Below are positions 24,056-35,794 of a DNA stretch of 64,000 nt, piece by piece. The notes beneath the pieces were generated by a model. It was not told the DNA's origin. It did not search any database and was given only the letters and a program-made list of their open reading frames with translations. Made by a program: the position numbers and the translations under genes. Origin of the DNA: Endothia cerciana (lineage: Eukaryota; Ascomycota; Sordariomycetes; Diaporthales; Cryphonectriaceae); the NCBI GenBank assembly GCA_026119935.1, contig JALRMH010000029.1, positions 62,001 to 126,000 of the forward strand, read 5' to 3'. The stretch's first letter is position 1, and each line of letters begins with the position of its first letter.

Positions 24056-25162
24056 TCACGGCCAGTGTTCCCATTGGGCCTCGCTCCATTCCCAAAACTG
24101 TCGCGCAACCCCCGTGCCGCCCTCGGCTTGCGTCTTCACAGCATCGGCATAGTCCTTTGGCAGCTTCCAGAACTGGCCCCATGGTGCAACTAGGTTCAAG
24201 CAGTCAGTATCGGTCTTGCTGGCTGCTATCAACACACGAGGTACGAGTACTCACCAAAACATCCCGTGTTCTCAACTGTGATCTCGGGCGAGAAAGCCGC
24301 AAACAGGTTGGTGTACGCTCCGTAGACTGGCGGGTGGAGGACCGTGCTGCGCAGGATAGCCGTCGTAATACCTCCCTGGCTCCGCCAGAAATCCGAGTCC
24401 AGAGCCCCCGGGTTCAGCGACACGGACAGGACGCCGTCGGGCTTGTGCCGGGCCGCGAACTCGGCGGAGTGCAGGTAGTTGCCGAGCTTGCTGTAGCCGT
24501 ACTTGTCCATCGCGCTCTCCTTTTCCATGTTGTCTGACACCGCCCTCATGAGGTTCTTCGGGAGCACGGCCTCGGTGGCGGAGGACGAGACCCAGATCAC
24601 GCGGGCGGATCCCGGCGCCGAGACCTTGGCCGTCGAGACCAGGGCGGGCGTCAGGAACCTGGTGAAGCCGAACGGCCCCACGCAGTTCACGCCCAGCTGC
24701 AGCTCGTAGCCCTGCCTCGTCGTCGCGCCCTTCTCTGGGTAGCCGACCCCGGCGTTGTTGAAGAGGAGGTGGAGCTGCGTCTCCCTGGCGAGGAACCCGT
24801 CCGCCGAGGCCTTGATGGTGGTGAGGTCCCCCAGGTCCAGGCGGATAAAGTCCAGCTCGCCACCCGATTTGGGCTCTACCGCCTGGATGTCGGCCATTGC
24901 TTGCCGGGCCTTCTCCTCGGACCGCGCCATCATGTAAACCTTTGCGTTCTTGGCATACATGATGCGGGCGATCTCCTTCCCCAGGCCGGTGTTTGGACCG
25001 GTGACGATGACGACCTGCTTGTGATCAGAATGGGACTGCCCACGGGGAGGACCGGGTGGATTCTTTTCTTACCTTGCCCTTCAAGTCCGGGAGATAATTC
25101 TCTGTGATTCTCGGCCCAACCGGACACATGAATCGGGACAGAACGTTCTTAGTGCCAGGCAT
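24056..25162 (-). CDS. Short-chain dehydrogenase/reductase
   Basis: NAD(P)-dependent oxidoreductase, closest in style to retinol-dehydrogenase-like fungal SDRs; substrate unknown. Proposed exons are 25162-25073, 25014-24255 and 24189-24056, giving 327 aa. Visible SDR features are the cofactor motif TGPNTGLG near residue 35, NNAG near 116, the serine of VSSSATE near 173, and the catalytic YGYSK (Tyr near 202, Lys near 206). The C-terminal exon restores TGCFVAPWGQFWKLP; reading through the intron would end the protein early. The second exon may start three bases earlier (25017), adding one Gln. It sits beside, and on the same strand as, the zinc-cluster regulator, which might suggest co-regulation, but nothing in the sequence proves it. 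Confidence 0.92.
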
Positions 25163-25869
25163 GATGATGATGGTGTTTTTTCCTGATGCGTAGGGTATGT
25201 AGAAGATACTAGAGTAGGGTAAGTGTAATACTCAAGACTAAGCAAGTATCTGTGAATGGTGGTCTGTGTCTTCCGTCGATGAATCTTGACGGGATGAAGG
25301 CCACCCGAGGCCTTCTTTATATCCTGCATCGATACCATATGCTGCAACCCCGCGGTCTTTGCTCAAGAAGAAGACAACACCGACAAGAAGGGAGGAGACA
25401 TAGGGGGATCGCCAACAACCTTGTGCAGGCGAGTAAAAGCGGCCGCTAACGATGCAGCAGAATGACTCTGGATGAGGCCCTGCGCGTGGACCAGGAGCGC
25501 GATGCCCGCGGGTTTGGCGTTCAATCCCGCGGGTTTCGAATTCCGTTGCCCTCGCACCAATCACCAAAGCCGCGACGGAATCTAGTGTTGATACTGAACG
25601 AGAAAATACTTGCATTTCATTTTTCAGCCGCTCTTACTCAGTAAGACCAAAAGGCTATAGAGCGGAGACAGAGCAGAAGCATGAGACCGCGAGATATTTT
25701 CGAATGGACCAACAGCATAGCAGGTCACTGACCGTGGTGGGAAGTTTGGGTTCATCTCACGAGATACCCCTAGAGGCTCGACTATGTCAAAGATGTTCCG
25801 TTTTGGCGACATAGCCCTAACAAAGCACGGGTGTTCTACACACGCTGCCCAACTCCTCTCTTTGCAGGT
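25163..25869. other. Intergenic region, no gene seen
   Basis: Promoter side of the dehydrogenase gene and 3' side of the GFA-like gene. Open frames on the two strands overlap each other without family features. Confidence 0.45.
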
Positions 25870-26201
25870 TCATACCGTCAAGATCATCCGCCTTTGCCCT
25901 TTGTTACCAGAGCCTGCGGTCTTGAGACGTTCTCTTAATCGGTCGGTACCTGTGCGGATCTGGAGTTGCTGTTAGGAGGGTTGCCGGTGAGCCCCATGGC
26001 TGGATCACGAATCGGCCCCGGGGGTGAAATACGCACGTCTTTGTTGCAGTAGAAATTTGACCCAGACGCCGATCCGCTTGACCTCTGGCAGTTGTCACAG
26101 TGACACAGGCACATGGAGACAGGCTCCCCTGTGATGATATACGTGATGTAGCCGCACAGGCATTCGCCGCGGAATATGGCAACGTCCGGTTTCTGCTCCA
26201 C
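25870..26201 (-). CDS. GFA-type (glutathione-dependent formaldehyde-activating) short protein, possibly truncated
   Basis: Starts at ATG 26201 with GECLCGYITY and then CLCHCDNCQRSSG, the zinc-binding cysteine pattern of the GFA/CENP-V fold. Proposed exons are 26201-26037 and 25959-25870 (donor GTGCGT), giving 84 aa ending with GSGNKGQRRMILT. Family members are usually 120-160 aa and carry a further CxxC after an SGN...R segment; here the SGN-like segment is visible but the last cysteine pair is not. Without splicing the first frame ends at 25935 instead. The gene may therefore be a decayed or truncated copy. Similar proteins are often linked to detoxification, but the function cannot be stated here. 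Confidence 0.5.
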
Positions 26202-26583
26202 AGTCGTCTTGACTGGCGCTTCTGGGCAAGATCCTCTACCAGCCTACTTTCCCCTTGCAAATGCCAAAGACAGCATCCTGGAGCAGGCAAGTCGCCAGAA
26301 GATATCAAGAGGGAGACACGATGTGACAGCGCCTAGGATGTGTGCGAGGTTGTACTAACCTGTTGTCCTCTGTGAGATGTTTGCTACGCTCATAAGACTC
26401 AGGCAAACTACTGCCGCTCATGGGGAGATGTCGTGAGTCAGGACACTATGTTCTTTTGCCGTCAAAAAGGAGAAGAGAAAGGTTTAATCGACGGTGCCAG
26501 TCTCTTGCCGACTTCCTCGACCGAGGCCTTGAGGTTGATGAGATCCACCTCATTCCAGATTCCCAAACCATTACAGCTTCAGG
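26202..26583. other. Divergent intergenic region
   Basis: 382 bp between the starts of the GFA-like gene and the small membrane-protein gene. No specific element can be assigned. Confidence 0.4.
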
Positions 26584-26931
26584 ATGGCCACTACGTCAAA
26601 CCAAGCCCGGCCAACCCCAACCAGCGGACCTATGGACGCTGGCACGGAAGGGTTCAGGACCTTCTTCCTCATCATCATGGCCGGAGTCGTGCCCGTCTGC
26701 ATTCTCTGCGTCGTGGGGCTTGTCGTCCTCGCCTGGTTCGACTGCGTCTCATCCGATCGGAAGCCCCTACAGGATGAGCGCCCTCGATCTATAATCTTGC
26801 GCGAAGGACTTTGGTGGAATGCACGTAAAGAGGGAGACGTCGAAGGCGATGGGGCCGGGCAGACAGCACAACCACAGCAGGATGCAGTCGTACATGGCAC
26901 ACGATCGAATGTTTGGAGGCGGTCGAGATGA
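26584..26931 (+). CDS. Single-pass small membrane protein, unknown
   Basis: Not recognised. The 115-aa frame starts at ATG 26584. A Thr/Pro-rich N-terminus of about 27 residues precedes one strong hydrophobic helix (FFLIIMAGVVPVCILCVVGL), followed by a charged tail with ERPRSIILREGLWW. The topology is that of a small single-pass protein. It is intron-free. Coding status rests on the clean hydrophobic segment flanked by polar sequence. Confidence 0.45.
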   Translation: MATTSNQARPTPTSGPMDAGTEGFRTFFLIIMAGVVPVCILCVVGLVVLAWFDCVSSDRKPLQDERPRSIILREGLWWNARKEGDVEGDGAGQTAQPQQDAVVHGTRSNVWRRSR

Positions 26932-28520
26932 AGAGCTGGTATCTCAGTCCATCTGGCCGTGGAAACAGCAACGTGTCGAGGTCGCCCGTGGGATTGTTTT
27001 TCCGGAGAGACTCTAGACAGGAGTAAGGCGTAGCATGGGACAGGGAGACTAGGGTTGCACCGCCCTGGCAAGGCCTTCGGTTTGTAGGCTGTACGTTCAG
27101 ATCACAATTCGAAGGCGGCCAGCGGGCGCATGCGAGCATCGTCGAGAGGAGGGCGTGACGAAGGGAAGGGTTGATGGAGGCTTTGGGCCAGATAGTGTTC
27201 AGCAGGTCAAGTGTGTGAACCTGGATCGATGGATTAGTGAGGCCTATCTGGGTTTGTTTTCATCGGTACCTCAAGCCAGCAGAGGTGGCCATGTGTTATT
27301 GTTTCCTTGGACTGAAGACGGCCTTTGAGACACCTCTCTTCAGTGAAGTAGTGATATGATGTTGTTGTCGAGGCGAGGGAGAGGACTTTAGAAGAGAGCC
27401 TTAGGAAGAAAACAAAACCGAAGAAAAAAGAGGGGGGGTGGGCAAAGAGAAGTAACCCCGGGCCGCCTTGCCGTGGAGAAGCTAGTAGGGCTGGGGAGAA
27501 GCAGAGGTAAGGGGCCCTGAAAGTGTGGGGTAGAATCAGGCGACTCTTCCCTTTTGGCACCTTTGGAGACAACTGGACCAGGGAGGATACGCTGCATACA
27601 CGTGATTTACCCAGCATGAGGGGGAGCACAGAGTGCACAGGTAAATTTAACGACATTCCTCCTCCTCAGGTCGTCCCTCAACGTTCTCTGCAACAAGAAC
27701 ATGCAACTGACGACCTCGAGAGCTGCCGCAGCGCGCATCGTGCCCAACCAAACCTTCCGCCGCCATGCCACGACGACTCAATTGCAACTGAACCGTCTCC
27801 CGAGTAGATCAGCCCCACCGCCCCGCCTGCTAGCCTGGGCACCGGAGCGTACGACCCAGCAGCTCCCTCGCCAAGTTGAGACCCACAGAGCGCACCAGAT
27901 TGCCGCCGGTGATGGAGCTGCTTCCCCAGGAAATTCCGCGAGCTAGCAGAGCTTGGAAACGGGAGGTTGGCTGGGGCTCTTTGCCTGTGGCGTGGGCGAG
28001 CCCGACGATGCTTCGTGATCCAGAGATCGATATCTGCCGGGGGAAGGCTTAGTCGACACGTTTGCCTTCCACACAGGCCCTATGTTCCGAGGCGCTGGGC
28101 TAGAACGAGTCGTGAGGATGCCCATAGCGTCAACACGTCACGCCTTGCCGGAAGGACCAGCTGGTGAAGCTTACTGGATCTTGCACTGGACACAATGGGC
28201 GGAAATACCGCCTCAGGGAGATGGCCGGAAACGAGGAAATCGCTTGGGTTACGATCCAAGGGATCTGGGAGGGCTGGGATTTTTCTATTGTACAGGATTC
28301 CCGAAAACTTGTCCGCCCAAGTTTTGCCGTCTATGGTCTATGATTGCTGCCGCCGCACCCTTCCAATGCAGTACACGTCGCCAATGCTCCTCCCATGATT
28401 GTCGGGAATGCCGTCGAGTGGCTGGCACGAGTCTCTCCGTACCACTCATCTCTCAGCATGTGGCCCATCAGATGTCGGCAAGGCCTGCTCCATTTGTCAA
28501 GGACAAGATGGAGAATTTGT
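26932..28520. other. Intergenic region, no certain gene
   Basis: About 1.6 kb. The only suggestive frame is at 27701-27946 on the plus strand, whose Arg/Ser/Ala-rich start (FRRHATTTQL) resembles a mitochondrial presequence but which has no recognisable domain. I do not call it a gene. Confidence 0.4.
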
Positions 28521-29297
28521 TTACGTCTGCAATCAAGTTTGTTAGCTTTACTTTCCTGCTGTCAATGTGTTTTTGTCGTGTCTGGAGCTTTGTTTGATGC
28601 TCAATGGCATCCTTGGCTGCTCGGCGGGGAATGATCTGGGTGATTTGAGGGATTTAGCTTGGGGGGGGGGGGTTGCACGTACGAACTTGGCCATGAGGGC
28701 AACCATGAGGTCGAAAAGACCAATGGCCTCGACGAAGGCGAAACCCAGAATGGCGTAAGAGAACAGCTGGCCACGGAGGGCGGGGTTCCGGGCAACGCCG
28801 TTCAGGAGAGCGGCGAAGACGAGACCGATACCGATACCAGCACCAGTCAGACCGATGGCGGCGGAGCCCATACCCAGGTTCTTGGAGACCTCGACCAGGG
28901 CGTTGGCCATCTCAGAGCTGTAGGGGCGGGCCTGCTGCTTGAAGGCGGAGCGGGTGGTGGTGTTGATGATGCTCGAGCGCTTCAGGGTCTGGATGGGGCT
29001 GGGCTTGGCCATGCCTGTGGGAAGAAGAGTTTTCTCAGTACCGGACGGGAGCTATAGCTACGACAAGACGGCTCGCGAGCCCCAATTGGGTCAAGTGAGA
29101 CCTCAATTGACTTCTGGAATATTGGGTCGATGGCGTTTGAGGTCGACGAGTTGTGCGACGATAAGCTCGGGATGGGTTTGGGCCTTACCAGTGATGGTAC
29201 GCTTGGAGGCGTTGGCGACCTGGACACGCATGGCGGGAGCGGCCTTGGTGGCCATGGACGAGGCCAGGCGGGAGGCGAGAACACGGGTGGCGGCCAT
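28521..29297 (-). CDS. atp9: ATP synthase subunit 9 (subunit c), nuclear-encoded precursor
   Basis: Proteolipid of the rotating c-ring of mitochondrial F1Fo ATP synthase. Proposed exons are 29297-29189, 29014-28683 and 28526-28521, giving 148 aa, the usual length of the fungal nuclear precursor. A long basic presequence (MAATRVLASRLASSMATKAA and later SIINTTTRSAFKQQARPYSS) leads to the mature hairpin: GSAAIGLTGAGIGIGLVFAA, a polar loop with ARNPALRGQ, and GFAFVEAIGLFDL with the proton-carrying Glu. The last exon holds only one Thr codon and the stop, joined by a GTACGT donor to give the expected MAKFT end. Without it the frame runs on into nonsense. The final intron contains a G12 run. Confidence 0.96.
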
Positions 29298-32067
29298 TTC
29301 GACTGATGGAGGGGAGAGGGATGAAAAAAAGAGAAGCTGTTGATGGAAGGGAGGGATTGGTCAAGTTGCTGATGGGCTGAGCTGCTTGGTGTGGAAGGAT
29401 GAAAAAAATGAGAGTGGAAGGGAAAAGGACAGAGCGGAGGTCAGGTGAATCGGGTGGGACGGAGACCCGAAGCTGGCTGGCAGTGGCACAAACCAAGAGA
29501 CTCACCCACAACCGTGTGAAGTGATATCGCGGGCCAATTAGCAGCCCAGACGGCAACACACGAACCCACCGCTAGGCTCAAGGCTGTGGATACTGTATCC
29601 CAGCGCCCAGCGAGGAAAAAATGCCGCCCCGAGGCCGCAAGCATCTGGGCTCGGGCGATATCGGGACGAAAGGAACATTGAAAAGGAAGCTTGATCCCTC
29701 GAAATTGGGACAGAGAGCTCACTCGCTCACTCCCTTACGGCCAACCTGCCACCTTGGCAAGCCAACACGACTCATGGCAGAGTTTTTGCCTAGCCGACAT
29801 TCACAGCCCGAATCTCCCGCCACGATGCGCAGCGTTGATCGCATACATCAAGCTGTGTCTGCTCAAAGCAAAAGAGCAAGACATTCCGGAACGGACAAAC
29901 ACTCTCGCCTGCTGACGCCTTGGCCCCTGATGGCGGCTGACTTTATAGAGACATCAGAAATTTCCTGGAATTTGATATGCGACCCCCACGGCCGAATCCT
30001 TGTATGCGGCTAGAAAAAGATGCGGCCGGCTCCCCTGCCACGACGGTTCCTGCGTTTGCGCCGTGGAAAACATGTCAGACATGGGAGCTCGGTTCCTGGG
30101 ATCCCAAGGATGACAAGCTGAGTGAGATCGCGGTTAGATGCGTCAGCCTGCAACATTCCCCTGCTAGTCTATGTGCTGCCTTAGTAGTGCTCTAGAAAGC
30201 ACGCCTCAGGGAGCTCTATACCGGATGTCCCGACTGCGGTGCCGTCACGGCAGATTGAGAAGCTTGGAACCGAGCTCGAGGGACCGCTCAAAAGTTACAG
30301 CGCCGTACATAGCAGAGTGTACTTACCCTTGCAGGTATTTGGCAATCATGGCAAAGCAGGAAACCCTCAGAGCCCGGAGGAGCTTCATGAGGAAATTAGG
30401 AGACGTGGGTCAATAATACCGACCGTCGCCTTACTGTAAGCTGTCCTGCTCGGGATGGCGCTTCGTGACGGAAAATTTTTCCAGAGCTTGCAATCCCGCG
30501 ATGTCCCGTCAGCCCGCTACGTTACGCGATCCACCCCTGCTCCCCATGTGCGCTTCCGGTTTGGAGCCTCATAATCCATAATCGAGGCTTGACCTCAACC
30601 GGGCGCTTCACTACATACCACCCCCCGAGTGTCTTGATTGAGAGAGGTCATGTCGTAAACTTATCATCCAATTTTCTCCAAGCACTGTACCCTTACTCTA
30701 CAGAACATCGCCTCTGCGCGAAATCCATACCGTTGGCCCCTTTTCTCATGTCGTCCACGGCCATTAGGCTCGAGTGTCAGGCCCAGCCCTCGGTTCTCAT
30801 TCGCTGCCGCCCGCATGGCTGAATTTGGGGGCTGCCTGGCTGACGACCACCGGTGGCCGCAGCCGCAATCGATATAGCGCCGTACAGGTGCCACCGCATC
30901 TTTGACCGTCACATATCACTTAGCTCGAAGGGGCTCGTGACCTTCCGCTCCCGATGATCTGTCTGCTGCAGCATCGTCGGGCACCGCCAGCGCAGGTCAA
31001 GTGTGCGGTCGTGCTGGTGGCAGAAGGGAACGGCCCCAGGCTCGAACCGGTACAGCGACACGACCAGACACGACTGCACCGCTCAACTAGCGTCACGTGT
31101 GTTTCTCTCCCTTGGATGCTGTGCTATCGGGACTCGGGGCACAAAGGACCTCTAGGGTGTAACTGTGACCGGCGCTTCGTTGCATGTACTCCCGTATATG
31201 CCACCAGCTGTCGATATGTCAACCTCACGGGCTGCCCGAAACGCGAAAACCGTAAATTTATTCCGCACGAGTTTATAATGGTTATTCTGTAACTCGTCAT
31301 CCTATAGCAGATCATCCGGCCTGAAACTATTCCCAAGAGGATCCAAACCTATCCCGAAATCATACTCTCCGGGTGCGGTATCGCGCGCTCTTGGTCCGCA
31401 TATGGTCAGCCTCACCCACCTAATTAGAGGTTCAGGACGATTCCCGTGATGTTATTTCGGGTAGGCCCATCCGTCCAGAGGCCAGATTCGCTGTAGCGGG
31501 GACACACCTCGCATAGCATCCCATCCCGACGCCCTACGAGCGAAGTTGATGCGGAACGAGACCGTGACGTGTGGCTGGTGTTGATGGGCCATGTCCGTGA
31601 AGCTTCGAACAGGCGGCATACCAGCGTCCGAGGCAGACCATTGCCTCTGTTGCACTCGGGAGCACCATCAACTCCTTGAAGCCAGATGTCGTGGTGTCTT
31701 GCAGCGTATCTCGTGGCTGCACGGGTCCGTGGGGCCGCCCGCTTCCGGTTTGAGCACCAGAGGACCGGCGGCATGGCTGCACGGGACCGGCTGAAAACAG
31801 GTCGCGGTTTCGGTCGCAATGACGACTACACTCCGACGGCGCACCTCACGATCCTCCTCTCTACGAAATTCGCTCGATAGTATCCGGTCGAAACCTTGCA
31901 GACAGGAACTATTCGGAACTGGCGGTCTGATTATACCCAGGTACTAGTACCTCCTCTCAGGCAGAGTGGTCCGGTCGTGATCCCAGAAGATTTCAAAAAG
32001 GGCACATCTCAACGCCAGAAAGTAAACGGGCACGGAATAATGACGAAGCAAAATGGTAATGTATCAA
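29298..32067. other. Long non-coding stretch
   Basis: About 2.8 kb in which open frames overlap on both strands and none shows a conserved motif. The first part is the atp9 promoter and 5' UTR, which contains T/C-rich sequence on the minus strand. Confidence 0.5.
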
Positions 32068-32152
32068 CTCCCCCGCGTGGGCTCGAACCACGAACCTCCT
32101 GATGTCATGCTTAGTAACAGTCAGACGCGCTCGCCAATTGCGCCACGGAGGA
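32068..32152 (-). tRNA. tRNA-Asn (GTT) with an 11-nt intron
   Basis: On the minus strand the acceptor stem pairs TCCTCCG with CGGGGGA, followed by discriminator G, as expected for asparagine. The D arm holds TGGCGCAATTGGCGAGC, and the T arm is CGTGG-TTCGAGC-CCACG. The anticodon stem TCTGA pairs with TCAGG and encloses CTGTTA, then an intron of about 11 nt just after position 37. Anticodon GTT reads Asn codons. The intron sits at the standard nuclear tRNA intron site, for the tRNA splicing endonuclease. Confidence 0.93.
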
Positions 32153-34630
32153 TTGAAGTGCTCGGTTGATGAAGACCACTGGAAATTGACCCATTCATAT
32201 ACCTATTTACTTCTGTCGGCAGAAAGCAGGGCCGTTGTCCATGTGGCGCTGCACTGCGACGCCGGAACCCTACCCATTCGAAGCTGTGTCGATTCTCAAG
32301 AGACAGCACACCGTCACGTATGCCCAAAACTCTCATTGGTCCCAACGCATGAGACATGTGCACAGGGGAGTGGGAAGAAGAGGCCGACCGGGGGGTGGCA
32401 GCTTTGGACTGATCTCGATATCACTAGAACTCCCACACAACAGGTCTGCCCGTCCCACAATGAACCGGTCGACGTCTAAAATGCAAAAGCCACTATCCAA
32501 TACAGCATTCCCCACCCCCCCCCCCCAACCGGCGAAAGAATGCAATACGAACGTGTATGTTATGTTTCAAACACGACGGAGTATGAGTGTTCAAATTTCA
32601 CGGACTCTTGCGCTCTGCGAGCAGGCATATGATCACAGATCCCGTTGTATCTTGCAGTATCCTAAGACCATGGCATTCATGATGTCTGTCAACTTGTCTA
32701 TTCTCTTGTAGAGACTCGTCGATACAAACGTCAAAAGACAGGCGAAGGTGTCACGGAAGATGGGCCCTAGCACACCCAGAACCCGGCACCTACATGCAGG
32801 GAGCATTCGTGCTGGAATTTGACAGTTTTGAGAAGTGACGCCGAGGACCGCTAGCCGAAGTACGAGGTCCTTCTGGCATTCCCGCGGACGGGGTCTGAGG
32901 CGAAGAGGACCGTATCGGCGGCACAACCGTTTTGGACGGTTTGCAACAACCCATGATGCTTACCACCGGCGAACCACCTCCCAAGCGACACCGTACTCGC
33001 GCCACCCGGTTGGATGATATCGTTAGCGGAAAGAAGCTGCGCGCCGAAAAGATCTACAAGTTCAGAGGTACCGACGCGAATGGCAACCCCGTATACGAAG
33101 CACACTGCGACACCTTTATCGTCTCAGAAGGATCGTACGGGAGGCATCGGCAGGAGAGTGAAATCTGGCCTTTAAGTGTTTGGATACTAGTTTGAGGGCA
33201 GGCATTCGGGATGAAATGATGAGAGCACAGAGTATAGGTATATAACAGGCCTTGCTATCTTCTTGATGGGGATCTTCTTTGCGACTTCAAACGTCCTGCG
33301 TGAGGTTGATCGGCCTCTTACCAAGAGAAAAAATAATCGGGATGTCGATTATTATGAAGTTGGACCGAGGCAGGCGACGAAGCTGTCGTAGAATTAATCA
33401 CACTGTTTCTGCGTTCGGGGAGGTCAGAAGCCTGTACCCAGCTGCCTGCAAGTTTATATGGTCTTTTATTACGGGCTAGTTTATAGTAGAAGATACATTG
33501 AGTAAAAGCAAGGTTACTACGGTAAATTGCCATAACTGTAATCTGACGTCGGCCCTTCACCATCACTCACGTGCTTAAATAGACCTTGGGCTTTCTAGAA
33601 ACGTGGGACTTGTCCCTCGATCCAGACGTGGTTTGACATAATTGAGGCACTCTACATAGAGGTGCGTTCAGAGATAATGGCGTTATGACTATACGAGGTG
33701 TCAAAAATCTCGTAGTTCGAGGTTGTCAAAGAGGAATAAGTTCGTTCCTGGCTGGACAAAACCCTTACCGTTGGTTCTGCCACGAGACTTTGTGAACTCG
33801 ACTATTCAAGTTCAGCCTCAGTGAAAGACTTGGTTCTTAAATAATTGTTCGAAACGGATTAGGTATTGCTCTATCAGAAAGCTCAAGAAATAGAGCATTG
33901 TTTATCAGCCTTGCTGCAAATATTTTGTCTATGACCAGTCACTTTGCTTCTCTTTGCAGTCGTGCCCTGATCAAAGATTTTCAGGATGTACTTTAACAGA
34001 CACCATGCAAAGATACACTTCTAGACCGGTTCGGCAACCGATATTCGCCACAGCAATGCGGCTTCTTCCGCTACTACCTACCTAGGTAGTTCCCCATTGC
34101 CATGGAAGGGGTGGTGAAGGGCTGCAAAGTTTCTCATGGTGGCCCCTCACTTTACTTTCATTTTATTTTTTGCATCTTGCAAAGGGAGGCCTCTGGTCAA
34201 TGACTTGTCAAAAGGTGTTGGTGAATTGCATGGGATTCACAAACGTTCCAGGGGTGTCTCCATCCACCCCAGCAGATTCATGTAGAAACCAAGCATGTCA
34301 CTTTTTCTCTCGATTCTGGATTCATCCCAAAGAGACGCCCATTCATTCGTTTACTGCTTAGCTACGTAAATTGCTCACAAGTTCGTATGGCAGCGTGAAA
34401 TCCTTCACTTGGCGTCACTGTCAACTCACATCACTATTCAACAACAAAGTCTCTCGAGATCAAAATCGGGTGGAACTGAACTCCTTGGTCGAACCTGAAT
34501 TTATAACACTCACAAACCCAAGATCTTGATATTACTAGAGCCGTTTATACGAGTCACACACTCCTACAGACCGAGAAAGCTTCAGGCTGGAAACATTCAA
34601 CACGCAACTTCCTGTATAATATTTTCCAGG
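32153..34630. other. Long stretch with no certain gene
   Basis: About 2.5 kb. At 32953-33195 a plus-strand frame has a basic start (PPPKRHRTRATRLDDI) and YKFRGTDANGNPVYEA; it might be a short gene, but I cannot support it further. The opposite strand carries a 54-codon frame starting MGCCKPSK. The part after 33480 is AT-rich and looks non-coding, up to the leader of the gene at 34631. Confidence 0.4.
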
Positions 34631-35794
34631 ATGGCAACACTGCCGACATCCTCGTCCCAAGCCGGTCTCCTACTGGGTGGGAAGTTCGGGAAGGAGGGCG
34701 AAAACACCCCTCCAGCTCCCGGAGCAACACTCGCCAAGACGATCATCCTGCCAGACGGTTACACCAGCGTCTCGCCGGACGACATGTACCGCTTCGACGA
34801 GCAAGCTCCTGGCCGTCGTGAGCCCAAGAATCCGGGGCTTCATAACCTCTCAGAGTCTGTGATGACACGAACAATCCATCCGTTGCCAATCGATGGAGAG
34901 AAGCAGAACCGTCGGGCCCGGCTCTGGGATATTACCGCCAAAGCGGTGCGGGAGGCCCTTGCCGATATCCCTGCTGGATCTCATGTCAACGTCTGCGCCA
35001 ATAGGTGAGCAGCTGATACTGTATGACACGATAAATCCTGCACTTGACTGATGAGTCTATACAGCGGGCCCCTGAACGACAAATTGGAGAGGCTGCCTCC
35101 CTGGGCTGCGGTTCCCGGCGCCGCGGCGGGACTGCTCCTGGTGGCCGAATTCCGCGACGAGATCCACCCCGGGTGGCGACAGATCGCGGTGCCCATCAAG
35201 CACGACGAGGGACGGCTCCTCGCCGGCCTCCGTCTGCTCCCCGCCGTCATGGGGCGCCGGGACCTCACCTTCATCCTGACGAACCTCACGCACCCCACCA
35301 TCCCGGCCCACAGGATGAACGCCGTCAGGGACCACCCCTTCCTGACGTACGGCGCGCTGGCCAACTCGTGGAAGGCGACCAACTTCGGCTGCTGGTTCCA
35401 CCACGGCTGCGTCTTCGAGCCCGAGCACGACGTCATCCGGGCCTCCTTCGCGTGGGATGGCGACCTGTACGGCTGGGACGAGGCTGTCGCCTACACCCGC
35501 AGGCCGGTGGTCATCATCACGGACGCGAAGCCCCCTAGGCGGTTCGACTACTGGCAGGCCGAGACCGTGTACCGCGGCGTCACCTGGCTGCAGATGGTCG
35601 ATGGGGTGTTGTGCGGCGGATATCAGGACACGACCACGAGGGCAGACGTCATCGAGTGGGACAGGGAGGGGATTCCGGGCGGCCCGCTGACAGGAATTCT
35701 ATCCATGGGTGCTGGATATACGACGGATGGATTCAGGGGCCGCAGCAATGGATACAGCCGTAGATGCGGCAAGGGGGGAAACCATGGGGTCTGA
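34631..35794 (+). CDS. Hypothetical protein, two exons
   Basis: Not recognised. Exons 34631-35004 and 35065-35794 give 367 aa; the donor GTGAGC and acceptor ACAG keep the frame. There is no signal peptide or membrane helix, so the protein is probably soluble and intracellular. The second exon is Trp- and His-rich (SWKATNFGCWFHHGCVFEP, SFAWDGDLYGWDEAVAY, RRFDYWQAETVYRG) and looks like a compact domain. The start is chosen at MATLPTSS because upstream codons are AT-rich leader. Codon use in exon 2 is strongly G/C-ending, as in the housekeeping genes, which supports real coding. Confidence 0.7.

Noticed and set aside
27701..27946. 81-codon frame with a presequence-like start
   Set aside because: No domain or splice continuation gives a recognisable mitochondrial protein.
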